From NCBI GenBank assembly GCA_016169945.1, contig JADLSH010000367.1:3038001-3102000 (forward strand): 64,000 bases of DNA, in the 5' to 3' direction. The position numbers and the translations under genes are program-made. Source of the stretch: Trachythela sp. YZ-2020 (Eukaryota; Cnidaria; Anthozoa; Malacalcyonacea; Clavulariidae). Of the stretch, positions 36,701-44,109 are shown in pieces. The notes under the pieces are model-generated. The model did not search any database. It had not been told where the DNA came from and saw only the letters and a program-made list of their open reading frames with translations. The first letter of the stretch is position 1. Every line of letters starts with the position of its first letter.

Positions 36701-39700
36701 GGTGCGACGCTGGTGCGACACAAATGACGAATCTCGTACTCGTACTGGTAGTCATTGCTAAAGCTCCCTAATGACTACGAGTACGACCACGAGTACGAGA
36801 TTCGTCATTTTCGCGCCAAACGCCGTGTTGTTTGTATACGCCATCTCGCAAAAGTCGTAGTCGTCGGGCTTTTGAGTACGAGATTTATCAAAAATCTCGT
36901 AGTCAAAACCCAAACGGCAGTGGTGTAACTTAACGCTTGCCCGGGGCAAGTGAAAATCATTGCGGGCAAGTAGAACTTTCTTCTTGGTTGCCCGATCGAG
37001 CAAGTTTGCTTTCTGTTTCAGCTTTGCCAGAAAAAGCTGGCCATCTCTAAGTTATTATCCTCAAGTACAGTATTAAATGAGTAAAATATAGACCAGTTAA
37101 CTATTTATTCTGCTAGATGATTTGGACTTAAATTCCACTTCAGTTCTTGAGGAAAATAAAACAATGGTGCAGATTTGTGTTATATAATACAAATTGTAGT
37201 TATCCATCAACATATCATGCTTACTGCAATCATACATTTGCTTCAAATTGTGTTATTATATGAACCAAAGCAGATCTAATATTAATGGTAAGTGAATTCT
37301 ATTCAGGGCAACCATTTCTCGTGTCCAACTTGCCCTGATCGCAAGTGATTAAGTTACACGATTAAGTTACACGACTGAAACACAGATTAAGGATATACCA
37401 GATGTTTAACTTCATAGGAATTTGTGTCCTCAAAATTTCCCCAAATGGCGCTTGCTAGGAACATGGCGGCGTGAAAAACACGAACGTTTTTTTTCTTTCG
37501 TGGCCTTTTTAGATCGAAATTTTTGGATAAAACAGTTAAGAGCATCATTGTTAAATGTTTGAGCTGGTTCAAAGCAATGAAGAAGTGAGAAAAGACGAAT
37601 TGTCGGCTTTGTCGCGCGCTTGCTAGGAACATGGCGGCCGTGGAACAACTTTTTACCTGAAGTTACACATTATAGTGAGCTTAAGCAAGTGACGTTTTTG
37701 ACAACACGGACGTCGAGCGGAAGTAAAGTTGACGTTTTTCACCAATCACAGCCCTTGACCCAGTCTTCTGACGTTACTCATGCCGTTCGTGTTGTCAAAA
37801 ACGTCACTTGCTTAAGCTCACTTATATTTCATCTGTGACTGAAACGACTACGACTTTTGCGAGATGGCGTTTGCAAAAAAAAAAAAAAAATGACGAACGT
37901 ACTCGTTAGTCATTGTAAAAGTCCCATATTCAGACGTTCGAACGGGCCTGACGGTTTGAAGGGCGGAGGTGAGGAGGCGCAGGCAGCCAAAAAAATTCCG
38001 CGCACCAACTTCCCAACCCTTACAACCGCCAGAAACGCAGGCTCGATAGAGTTAGACTGGAAGCACTCGCATGCGACTGACGCAAAATCATAATCAGACA
38101 ATCTGCAGATATTTGCAAGAATCGAACTCCGGACGCAAAAATGAAAGGCACCACTCTTTCCCACCAACACACTCTGAGCACAAGTATGGTCAAATATGCA
38201 ACAGACATTTACCTGAGATACACATTGATCTTTCTCTGTCCAAGAGTTGATGGAATGACTTGTTATATCAGAAACAATCAGCCTGACCTGAAAATTATAC
38301 AATTATAATGGAGACATCGTGGTAGAGGTGAAGGAGAGAAGACTGAGGTGGTTTGGACATGTCATGAAGAGAGAGAAAGAGCAGCTAGTCAAATCAGTGG
38401 CGAAGCCAGCCTGACAATTTGGTCATGCTATGCAAATATTTCCGTGTTCAGACTGAAACAAACAATCAATTTCTAGAAATAATGATGATGATGATTTTAA
38501 ATTGCATGATTGACCAAATTGTCAGGCTGGCTTCGCTACTGAGTCAAATAGGTGTGGGGTTGGAATACCAAGGGAAGGAGAAGCCGTGGGAGGCATCGCA
38601 ACACATTGAGACGCACTTTCAACAAGGACATAAAGCAGGCGGGGAAATCGACTGAGATAGCATACGAACTCAAGAGGCCTGGGTAAGTAAGATTAGGTGT
38701 CTTTTAAGCCGGCGAGGCGCCATTTCTATTCTTGTACTTTATGACATCTTAATAATAATGATTCTTGTAATACTGTACTAGCATTCTAGTAACATTGTTA
38801 ATCGAAGTGGAAGCTGTTGTCAATTCTCGTCCTTTGATTTATGTTAACGATGACGTAAATGGTACTCTGTAGCCATTGTCGCCTCGCCAGCTAGTGCTGG
38901 GCAAACTCCGGTTTTTCACCTCCGGCTCCGGCTCCGGCCAAAAACCAAAAAAAAAAAAAACGGAAAAAAACGGCTCCCGCCGAAAAAGCTCTGCAAATTC
39001 TGGAAAATTCGAAATTCGAAATTTAATTGAAATTTCAAAGTGGAAGCAGAAGCACTATTTTTGTTTTTTTATTTATATGACTGTCGTGTCATAGCTGTGG
39101 TCTGCATGGCGCGGAGAGCGCGTTTGACAGACTGATAGAGAATATTAGAATTTTAACGCTACGACGCTACGACGCTACGTTTGCAATTGTCAACAAATTA
39201 ATTATAAAAGTTTGAACCACAACCACATTGACTTTGCGAGTTTGAGTTTAAGCTGTCTTGTGCAACCCATACCCGTGTCATGCGACATAGATATTTATTA
39301 GAATAATGTTGTTTAACTTATCACACAGACATTTTAATTTTATTATTTTTTTTTTTCGTTGTTTTTTCGCCGATGTCTTGCTGAGTAGCTCTTGCAGAGT
39401 TTTGCAGTGCAAATAAGTGCTGCCGCGATAATGTATCTGTGTAACAAGTTTTCTACGATATCGAACTATATCCGAACAAAATGTTTGTTGACTTTTGTTG
39501 TTGTGTTGTGTCTTGCGTTTGCGTGTTGAATTAAAAAAAAGTTTTAAAAAGGAAAGATTTGGCTAAAACAAATCAAACAGCTTATCGGCTTTCTTAATAT
39601 AATGATAAAGATAAAGATCGAAGCAAAACAGTGATAACACAACAACAACAACAAACAACAAAACACAAAAATCAAAATGAAAAATATGCTACTAGAACCA

Positions 39701-42700
39701 GAATGATTGATTTTTAATGAATGATTTTGATGCCTGACAATGCCTGAATGCAATCGTAATATCGTTCACGCAATGCATTAATCGTTCGCAATCATCAATT
39801 GATTCTGTCTGTGTTTAAAAAAAATAGATATTAATTTAATTAAATATATATAATATATTTTATGTATTACAACCTTCTCTGTCCTTGTTACTAAACTGTG
39901 ATACGCAATGTTGCAATGTTAATGAATTGTTGCAATTGGTGTTGCCAGGACAACAGACACGACTTCAGATTTCATGTTCAACAAAGATTCAACAAAATCA
40001 AAGAGCCAGCCGGAGCTGGAGCAAACTCCGGCTCCGGCTCCGGGCTCCGGCAACGGCGCTCCCGGCCGGCGGACCGAACCCGGCCTCCTCCTCCGGCCTC
40101 CTATCGCCAGCACATTTGATGTATGTCAAAACGGGGAGTGTTATGAGGTGATTAGTGTTTAGTACCCATGAAAGTTTTATTTATTAACTTCGCCAGTATA
40201 TACTGTATAAAAACTCCCTATTTACAAACTTGGCAGGGTCACCGCAACAGCATATTAGGGAGCTTAAGATGCACCAAATCTACGACGTGGACGCGACTAA
40301 AAAACAGTCGCTAACAATCGGAAATCAGTTTTACTTTGTTTTTCTCGTGTCTCTGACTTTCTTTACCAAAAACAATCCATAATTTTTACCCGTGAAGTGA
40401 AACTGTGAGAATAGCGGCAGTTTTTAGTCGCGTCCGCGTCGTAGATTTGGTGCATCTTAAGCTCCCAATTGCCAATTACTGCGGGCCCAATAATTAGTTT
40501 AAGTATAAAAGAAACAAAATCAAACAGTTAGACAAACTAACGAACATACAAACAGCGTGCACGACATCGCCAACGTCTATTGCGACAATTTACAAAACAA
40601 TGGAAGCATGAGTACCTGACAAGTCTCAGAGAGAATGCCAAGATTACGAAGGAGAACGAACCGCACCTTGCAGTTGGAGATTCAGTTATGTTAAAGAAGA
40701 AAGGAACTGCAAGATGTTTTTGGGAAATTGCAAAGGTTACGAATGGTAAGATATGAGCGGATGAAATACGAGTTATGGGTTAGGATGGAAAGAGAAGTGC
40801 CGCAAACTTGAGAAGACCTTAGTTACAGCTATTTATACCTGTTGAGTTAACATCAAGAGCAAGACAGTTAAATCAACAACAAGAGACCTTAACCCTGAGG
40901 AACTTGTACCAGAGAGAGTGAAACAAGAAGCTTCTGTGACAGGAGAACAACGGAGGAGAACAACGGAGGCGAGCTATGAATATGTGAACAGTTGAACATT
41001 CACTTTTTGTTTGTTCTTTATTCACTTGTACAAATCAACCTCGGGAGTGTAAATTTGAGCAAGTAAATAATATAGATTGCAGGCGCAGGTCGTGCATATG
41101 GTCCACTGGTATAGTCACGTTTTAGTTGAAATTTGTTGGATTTGACATTTTGAGAAGTTGACAACAAATCATTTATATTTTGTTCAAATCGTTATTTTAT
41201 ATCGTAAATTTAACTGAAGTTAGTTTTCTGTTTTTACAATCACCCTGTACTAGAAAGCCAAGTTTGGATGTGGCAACTGTCCATGCAATGCCAATTTATA
41301 TAAGGATGCATATCAACATGACGAGCCAAGGTTTATTTCCTTTCATAAATTTCAATATTGTGCTACTGCAAGACATATTGATCAGATGGTGTCCTAAATA
41401 TAAACTAGGCAATTAGGGTTAGGATTAAGATTAGGCTGGGGTTAGGGTTAGGGTAGGTTTAGGGTGGAGTTAGGGTAGGGTTAGGAACACGCTGCAACCA
41501 CTGGAAATCATGAGCAATTAGAATTACTGATATTTGATCCAGATTGAGGCAAATTCTCGGATCAACTGCAGCAGATTGGTCAAATTTATAAACATTTGTA
41601 ACTTCAGTCAGAAACAATGAGGGAAACTGCTGATTGCTTCACAAAACTTTATATTTAAGGTAACTCAGTCCCCTATACAGGCATTAAATTGTTGTCAATT
41701 GCCTGCATATGCCCACACTCCCCTTATTCCAGGAAGACATTCCGGGGACCATCGACAAATAGATTTCGTCCTGTTTCCAAGTGCCAATGGCACGCAAATC
41801 CCAGGGGGGTCCAGGGATTGTTCCCCTAGAGAAATTTTGAATTTCGAAGGTCTCTAGAACAGGGTCTCACACAATCTGAGGAGAGTTCTGAGCAAAATCA
41901 TAACCAAGAAAATAGACAGATTATTATATAGCAAAATATTGTTATTCCAGACATTGCACCCTCCCCTCACTTTCTGCCGGGATTTCAACTTTTCACCAAA
42001 ACAGTTCTGGAGATCATGTCACTGCCCGCTTCGCAGACTTGTTCTGTGAAGGAGGGGATTAGCTAAAAATCAGCAATTATTAAATAATTGGGAGGAAAAC
42101 TGACTTTTCTGTGCAAGCTAGACATTAAATGGTCTGTGATAGGGTAGGAGGAACCAGATTGCAGAATTTGCACTTTTTCTAACGTTTAATCTGCGTCTGC
42201 GCAAAATATATAAGATAAACCCCATCTGCGCAAAATATTGAAATAAACTGCATCAATAAACTGCATCCATGCAAAATATTGAAATAAACTGCATCCATGC
42301 AAAATATTGAAATAAACTGGATCAATAAACTGCATCCGCGAAAAATATTGAAATAAACTGCAAATATTGAAAACCTCATCCGTGCATTATTTTTCTGTGT
42401 GGGCATGCGAACGGTGTCCTCCCCTATGCACCTAGCAAACTCTGCAATCTGGAGGGGGGGGGAGCAATTGTGGAATAAGTCTGCGAAGCAGGACGAGATA
42501 TATACATGTGAGCTTCCACTCCCCCTTCCAAATGTTACTAATTATAGCTAGTAACATTTAAGTCATGTAGCCACATTGCCAGATCGTCCCGGATCGCGGA
42601 CTTGTTTTTAATACATTGCTTTGACCTCCTCCCCGCTCCCCTACCTTATTAGGGACTTTAAGATATGCTAAATCTACTATGCGGACGTGATGAAAAACCA

Positions 42701-43138
42701 GTTTTAATTTGTTTTTCTCGCGTCTCTAACTTTGTTTACCAACCGGAGTCCATAGTTTTTACCTGTGTAGCTAAACTGTGAGAATAGGACTGTTTTTCGT
42801 CACGTCCGCGTTGTAGATTTAGCATATCTGCCATATCAGCATATCTTAAAGTCGCTATTACTGGTTATAAAGTACATAAAGTTATATCTCACCAAATTCT
42901 GAGCAGGAAATAAGTCATAGACAATTCTACAGTACTCGACAGATGCTTCAACCATACACGTCCATATTGATTTATAAATTGGTAGGCCATTGGCGCTTGA
43001 TTTTGAACTTCCTTTCGTCTTTTGACCACAGTCAAGGTCAACTGATACTTTGGAATAGGATGAAAATATCGGTCTGCGATCTAGAATCACGGTTGTCTTT
43101 TTAAATACACTGGTACTACTTAGCGTACTTGAGTGCAT
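15713..43138 (-). CDS. INTS13: Integrator complex subunit 13 (asunder), 21 coding exons, 705 aa
   Basis: Exons: 42893-43138, 38213-38287, 36202-36383, 35375-35452, 35009-35096, 34404-34529, 32174-32258, 30209-30307, 29873-29916, 29037-29082, 27373-27447, 26154-26257, 25439-25520, 24716-24792, 24457-24528, 23501-23589, 21602-21759, 20950-20995, 20194-20348, 16254-16401, 15713-15755 (TGA). All borders are GT-AG, all phases agree and the sum is 2118 bp, close to the known 706-aa human length. Recognisable family blocks: [18 protein letters not shown] (VWA-like domain), [111 protein letters not shown], and the C-terminal cleavage-module-binding segment [17 protein letters not shown] (about 645-690). 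With INTS10/14 it docks the INTS4/9/11 endonuclease in the nucleus. Introns are long and transposon-filled, but no exon is damaged. Confidence 0.96.
15930..15962 (-). repeat. Second CGAAGGG..GAAACGTC motif
   Basis: On the minus strand, TTGCGAAGGGTCTTC is followed by ACTTGAAACGTCGGAG, resembling the block at 14470-14500. It lies in the last intron of INTS13 (15756-16253). It is probably a remnant of the same repeat family. Confidence 0.4.
16543..19018 (+). mobile_element. Ty3/Gypsy pol fragment, inactivated, in an INTS13 intron
   Basis: Domains in order: RT start ([13 protein letters not shown]), frameshift near 16700, RT palm ([27 protein letters not shown]), RNase H ([31 protein letters not shown]), frameshift near 17450, H2C2/linker, then integrase (17980-18582). 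The integrase has core residues HVDFAGP, SDNGPQF and SNGKAERAV (D, D, E), and the tail has [14 protein letters not shown]. Gag, protease and both LTRs are absent. The RT catalytic segment YLDD and the following connection are deleted: the frame passes from [10 protein letters not shown] to [11 protein letters not shown] 21-bp unit coding QESFQKL is present three times in tandem at about 17085-17147. It is antisense to INTS13, between exons 19 and 20. Confidence 0.93.
18992..19219. mobile_element. MITE with AAGGCCGTTTTCCACTTCAA ends, at the Gypsy 3' end
   Basis: AAGGCCGTTTTCCACTTCAA at the left and its complement at 19198-19219 bound an element full of CGTATCG/CGATACG motifs. The last codons of the Gypsy frame (GRFPLQP) come from this MITE, so it inserted into the retrotransposon. 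A second element is nested in it. Confidence 0.8.
19017..19088. mobile_element. 72-bp palindromic element with 11-bp target duplication
   Basis: AGCCTGCGTGGCAGGCG and its complement enclose about 38 bp. ACTTCAACCGT flanks both sides (19006-19016 and 19089-19099), an 11-bp duplication (12 if the shared A is counted) as seen for Mutator-like elements. It splits the TIR region of the surrounding MITE. The end CTGCCACGCAGGCTAC recurs at about 43313-43328. Confidence 0.8.
19800..20035 (+). mobile_element. LINE 3' fragment with C2H2-like tail
   Basis: One frame gives [20 protein letters not shown], then a His-rich tail, the C2H2-like motif (C..C...FR.R..L..H) found at the C terminus of some LINE ORF2 proteins. 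Another frame is open in parallel. It is short and lacks the RT, so it is a remnant in the INTS13 intron. Confidence 0.5.
21064..21132. repeat. Near-perfect 31-bp-arm hairpin
   Basis: Arms GGTAGAAGGTTTAGGTGGAT(GGATATTTCGA) are inverted around about 6 bp in the intron between INTS13 exons 17 and 18. It is probably a very small fold-back element. Confidence 0.7.
22168..22302. mobile_element. MITE with GTTATTTACCG ends and a GGTCTCAAAAACGGCC hairpin
   Basis: Terminal GTTATTTACCG / CGGTAAATAAC surround a central hairpin of GGTCTCAAAAACGGCC and its complement. The sequence is noncoding and intronic to INTS13. Confidence 0.7.
22556..22744. mobile_element. MITE with TTAGTAAAATTACATAGGTG ends
   Basis: About 26-bp inverted ends (AGTAAAATTACATAGGTGAT) enclose a GATTGGTTGCGCTACC-type interior with an inner GTGATTAT / ATAATCAC pair. 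It abuts the next hairpin. Confidence 0.7.
22744..22846. repeat. Palindrome ACAATTATTCGCC..
   Basis: Arms ACAATTATTCGCC..AGG and CGGTGAATATCGGTGAATAAAAACC are mirrored around TCGACTTCGT. An almost full-length palindrome directly abutting the MITE to its left. Confidence 0.7.
23275..23400 (-). mobile_element. tRNA-derived SINE
   Basis: On the minus strand a tRNA-like head begins near 23390 (GTTCGGTGACACAGTCGTCA, an A-box-like TGACACAGTCG) and contains a good B box (GGGTTCGATTC) about 50 bp later. It is followed by a short AT-rich tail with ACTACTAATACTACC. The acceptor stem does not close well, so it is a SINE head and not a functional tRNA. Confidence 0.65.
23609..23998. mobile_element. MITE with about 75-bp TIRs, ends TAAAGGGATATGGCAATAAA
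   Basis: The left end TAAAGGGATATGGCAATAAA and the next 55 bp recur inverted at the right end, ending 23998. The interior contains GACGTCAC and similar motifs but no ORF. It starts only 20 bp from INTS13 exon 16. Confidence 0.85.
24105..24245 (-). mobile_element. SINE-like fragment with B-box
   Basis: On the minus strand TTTCGATTCCTGCC resembles a pol III B box. It is followed by GGGATTCCTGCTGAGG and a hairpin AGTTGC..TTTTTTCGCAACT, then GCTCCTGGCTAGGTCTAAAA. The matching A box is not in the right orientation, so this is a fragment or a rearranged copy. Confidence 0.4.
26490..27170 (-). mobile_element. LINE ORF2 C-terminal fragment with (TAA)n tail
   Basis: Minus-strand frames give [14 protein letters not shown], then after a stop [50 protein letters not shown] and [16 protein letters not shown], the standard tail after the reverse transcriptase of CR1/jockey-like LINEs. 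It ends in a (TTA)n run at 26490-26550, the expected tail. It is severely 5'-truncated and sits in an INTS13 intron. Confidence 0.85.
28000..28760 (+). repeat. Degenerate GGAAGGAAATT repeats
   Basis: Two clusters (28005-28130 and 28700-28750) are built of irregular GGAAGGAAA(TT) units and separated by about 560 bp of unrelated AT-rich DNA. Similar AAGGAATTTT runs occur at 55090-55200 and 55550-55600. Overlapping ORFs are low-complexity and rejected. Confidence 0.5.
29271..29530. mobile_element. MITE with GGC(C/T)TTTCTCACGCCATGCG ends
   Basis: Arms containing CACGCCATGCGATCAGGCC and TTGTCC are inverted between 29274-29325 and 29465-29524, with AT-rich sequence between. It lies in an INTS13 intron. 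Confidence 0.7.
30400..30612 (+). mobile_element. SINE, copy 1
   Basis: Contains GGCAGGGTCACCACAACAGC, GCCAATTACTGTGGG, the widely recurring GGAGGAAACCGGAGTACCCG GAGAAAACCCACG block, and near the end a B-box-like GGGTTCGAGTC. A second copy at 40175-40500 shares the first part and is split by a MITE. Confidence 0.65.
31169..31438 (+). repeat. Pentanucleotide microsatellite (GACAG)n(AACAG)n
   Basis: About 54 tandem pentamers: a proximal (ACAGG)n block, a mixed GCACAG/AACAG transition, and then a long uninterrupted (AACAG)n tract. Pure tandem repeats, open in all frames of both strands, producing spurious ORFs. Intronic in INTS13. Confidence 0.98.
31596..32161. mobile_element. MITE with TCCTTGAAACT ends and AGGTCGGCA arrays
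   Basis: Ends CCTCAGTCCTTGAAACT and AGTTTCAAGGAATGCACCCTG are inverted. Just inside, several AGGTCGGCA / TGCCGACCT blocks can pair in many registers. Its right edge lies 12 bp from INTS13 exon 7. Confidence 0.75.
32393..32972 (+). repeat. 59-bp minisatellite, about 10 copies
   Basis: The unit runs TTTACATGCGCCCTCCATGA, AGGGCTAGCCCTACCAGTAA, GACTGGATTCCACCTCGTA (59 bp). Units differ at a few sites (TAGGGCTAGA against TAAGACTGGA; GCG against GTG), and the second is shortened. Each unit contains GGGCTAGCCC palindromes. Related GGAGGGCTAGCCC sequence lies at 33240-33350, in opposite orientation, so the array may be the expanded interior of a TIR element spanning about 32386-33365. Confidence 0.9.
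33480..33745. mobile_element. MITE family C, copy 1
   Basis: Contains GCTGATTGGTTGAGAGGAG, GTACAATTAATG around an ACTGCAGT centre, CAAATTGGACTCGCCCCGGC and its mirror, and ACTATTAATCCCTAATTGTA, ending GCATGATAACCTATACTTAA. The same blocks occur in reverse order at 54477-54893. Intronic in INTS13. Confidence 0.8.
34196..34284. repeat. Hairpin GACGTCATGACGTGGTAAGA
   Basis: Arms GACGTCATGACGTGGTAAGA(AC) are inverted around about 45 bp (GTTTGCCCTGGCGGCTCGTG). The CRE-like GACGTCA is created by the arms. Probably a small MITE. Confidence 0.6.
34790..34890. repeat. Dispersed repeat family D, copy 1
   Basis: AAGTGATCAGTGTTTATGAC, TCTATAGTTTATTGTC, TTATTGTCATAA and CAACCAATCACAAAGCCT-like blocks recur in the same order at 63490-63590. 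Confidence 0.6.
36720..37930. mobile_element. Large degenerate inverted-repeat element
   Basis: GACGAATCTCGTACTCGT occurs directly and inverted near the left side. CGCCATCTCGCAAAAGTCGT at 36838 is mirrored at 37845-37868, and TGACTAACGAGTACG-type sequence is mirrored at 37890-37915. Inside are two direct copies of GCTTGCTAGGAACATGGCGG (37448 and 37617) and the clean MITE at 37675. In INTS13 intron 2. Confidence 0.5.
37675..37821. mobile_element. 147-bp MITE with TTATA duplication
   Basis: TIRs GTGAGCTTAAGCAAGTGACG and onward (about 33 bp) are inverted. TTATA flanks both ends (37670-37674 and 37822-37826). Confidence 0.85.
38305..38690 (+). mobile_element. RTE-like LINE 3' fragment, split by a hAT MITE
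   Basis: [20 protein letters not shown] before the MITE and a [20 protein letters not shown] frame after it match the LINE tail ([10 protein letters not shown]... then GR.R..W.D.I..D). The MITE at 38395-38541 interrupts it. In INTS13 intron 1. Confidence 0.75.
38395..38541. mobile_element. hAT-type MITE, 147 bp, 8-bp target duplication
   Basis: TIRs CAGTGGCGAAGCCAGCC and GGCTGGCTTCGCTACTG, extended by TGACAATTTGGTCA, are flanked by AGTCAAAT on both sides (38387-38394, 38542-38549). The 8-bp duplication and CAGTGGCG end are diagnostic of hAT elements. Confidence 0.93.
38878..40120. mobile_element. Probable hAT-like element with CTCCGG arrays at both ends
   Basis: AGTGCTGGGCAAACTCCGG at the left and the inverted GGAGCAAACTCCGGCTCCGG..GCCAGCAC near the right carry (CTCCGG)n arrays at both ends. 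It contains repeat family B copy 2 (39020-39385) and (AAC)n-rich sequence. No transposase frame and no clear target duplication. Confidence 0.45.
39020..39385 (+). repeat. Dispersed repeat family B, copy 2
   Basis: Collinear with 14755-15125. CGACGCTACG is locally tandem here. The ORF start seen in copy 1 is absent. Confidence 0.6.
40175..40500 (+). mobile_element. SINE copy 2, split by a MITE
   Basis: GGCAGGGTCACCGCAACAGC precedes, and TGCCAATTACTGCGGGCCC follows, the MITE at 40256-40467. In SINE copy 1 the two parts are contiguous, which proves the insertion. Confidence 0.75.
40256..40467. mobile_element. MITE family E, copy 1
   Basis: GGGAGCTTAAGATGCACCAA (ATCTACGACG..GACGCGACTAAAA) is inverted at the right end, with an interior TTTTCTCGTGTCTCTGACTT and GTGAAACTGTGAGAATAG. 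It is inserted in SINE copy 2. Confidence 0.85.
40490..40990 (+). mobile_element. BEL/Pao integrase C-terminal fragment
   Basis: The frame [44 protein letters not shown] and, in another frame, LQLFIPVEL matches the domain after the BEL/Pao integrase core (W..EYL..L...., L..GD.VL......P...W..A.V, RP...L.PLE). Stops break it. No RT or LTR is present. In INTS13 intron 1. Confidence 0.8.
41411..41490 (+). repeat. Interstitial TTAGGG-like repeat
   Basis: About 80 bp of degenerate TTAGGG units (GGGTTAGGGTTAGGGTAGG and variants) lie inside INTS13 intron 1. Its position inside a gene shows an interstitial tract, not a chromosome end. Confidence 0.8.
42215..42372 (+). repeat. Short AT-rich tandem repeat
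   Basis: Units of TGCAAAATATTGAAATAAAC (TGCATCCA) repeat four or five times with an alternating ATCAATAAACTGCATCC insert. A minus-strand ORF here is only the repeat translated. Confidence 0.85.
42650..42860. mobile_element. MITE family E, copy 2
   Basis: AGGGACTTTAAGATATGCTA / inverted TAGCATATCT..TTAAAGTCGCT, with the same interior (TTTTCTCGCGTCTCTAACTT; CTAAACTGTGAGAATAGGA) as copy 1. It lies about 30 bp from the exon 1 donor of INTS13. A duplicated AGCATATC near the right end suggests a small rearrangement. Confidence 0.85.
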
Positions 43139-43241
43139 AGTGGAGTGAAAACGTAGATATCCTAGCTAGAAACCATATTATTCTTATCCATTTTTTATTT
43201 TTTGTCTTGTGCAGGCAGCCATGATGCTTGGTAACCAGGTC

Positions 43242-43328
43242 CGCGGCGGAACACCCAAAAGGCGGGCGAGGTGAAGGAGGAGAAGGTCGGGTGTTCCGCT
43301 GCGGGTAGACCGTCTGCCACGCAGGCTA
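43242..43328. mobile_element. GC-rich fold-back fragment
   Basis: GCGGCGGAACACCC and GGGTGTTCCGCTGCGG are inverted around a purine-rich loop. The right flank CTGCCACGCAGGCTAC matches the end of the palindrome at 19017-19088, so this may be a longer relative. It lies between INTS13 and the GIY-YIG ORF. Confidence 0.55.
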
Positions 43329-43689
43329 CTCTGTGCACTGTGCTTATAATTTTCAAAAGAGTTAATTAATTTTCCACTGACATGAAGCTACCAATGCCTC
43401 CATAACTATTAGCAGGCTCACCCCCCCCCCAACTTTCTGAGATGGATTTTCGCCCATGGTTGCAGCGCATTCCATTCGAGTGGTCCGTCTTCCTCCAGGC
43501 GTAAAACGATTTTTATTAGACAATTATTCTATTTTAACTGCACAAATATATCACTAAATGAATCACAAATCAATTTCGTAAAAATATCACTACGTCAAAA
43601 CTGACAAGGACAATAGACCACAAATCCACAATGAGATTTTGCATGATGAATTTATTAGAAACATCAATCTATTTTGTACAGCTAATACA

Positions 43690-44109
43690 TCATGTTTGCC
43701 TAGGTACTTGATTAAATCTCGGGTAACAGCCATGACGCATTCTATGTTCTTGCAGGAGATAATATACGACTTCAGGAGGATTTTTTGCAGGCATCCAACG
43801 AACGAATACTTTACTCCAGCTTTTAGAGACAGCACCAGTAAGATACGCTCCTATTGCAAGACCATCATTACCACTAAAATGTGCATTTAAACAGTCTCGA
43901 ACATTACTGCAAAATGGATTTCCTCCGATATAGATTACTTCGTTTTCATTTCTGATCTCATAGACTCCAGTCAGTCTGTAACTGTCTTTTACTGTAAAGC
44001 TCTGGACTGCAGGTCTCCATGAAATCTCGTCAAATTGTCGACGTAGTTGGTTCATTCTTTGCATCCATAGTTCACAACTTTTTACATCAGGTGTGGCATT
44101 CCTATTCAT
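43690..44109 (-). CDS. GIY-YIG-fold protein, uninterrupted 139-aa ORF
   Basis: Residues 48-62 read GVYEIRNENEVIYIG, the paired GIY...YIG strands of a GIY-YIG nuclease domain. Downstream, in family order, come an Arg on the next helix (NVRDCLNAHF, R71), a hydrophobic strand (WSKVFVRWM), a Glu in a helix (LLQEHRMRHG, E121) and a final Asn (YPRFN, N133). All five catalytic-type positions are therefore present. The N-terminal 40 residues are a short helix (WMQRMNQLRRQFDEI). ATG 44109 is the first Met, and a CTCAG lies just upstream, so an upstream noncoding exon is possible. It lies about 550 bp upstream of INTS13 on the same strand and diverges from GAR1. No zinc finger (SLX1) or ankyrin (ANKLE1) is attached. 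It could be a stand-alone host gene or a domesticated mobile endonuclease. Confidence 0.75.
   Translation of the reverse strand: MNRNATPDVKSCELWMQRMNQLRRQFDEISWRPAVQSFTVKDSYRLTGVYEIRNENEVIYIGGNPFCSNVRDCLNAHFSGNDGLAIGAYLTGAVSKSWSKVFVRWMPAKNPPEVVYYLLQEHRMRHGCYPRFNQVPRQT

Noticed and set aside
41411..41490. Chromosome end
   Set aside because: Telomere-like repeats are short, degenerate and inside an INTS13 intron.
43690..44109. Penelope retroelement fragment
   Set aside because: No Penelope RT motifs, no LTR-like repeats and an undamaged frame; kept as an independent GIY-YIG ORF, although an old domestication cannot be excluded.
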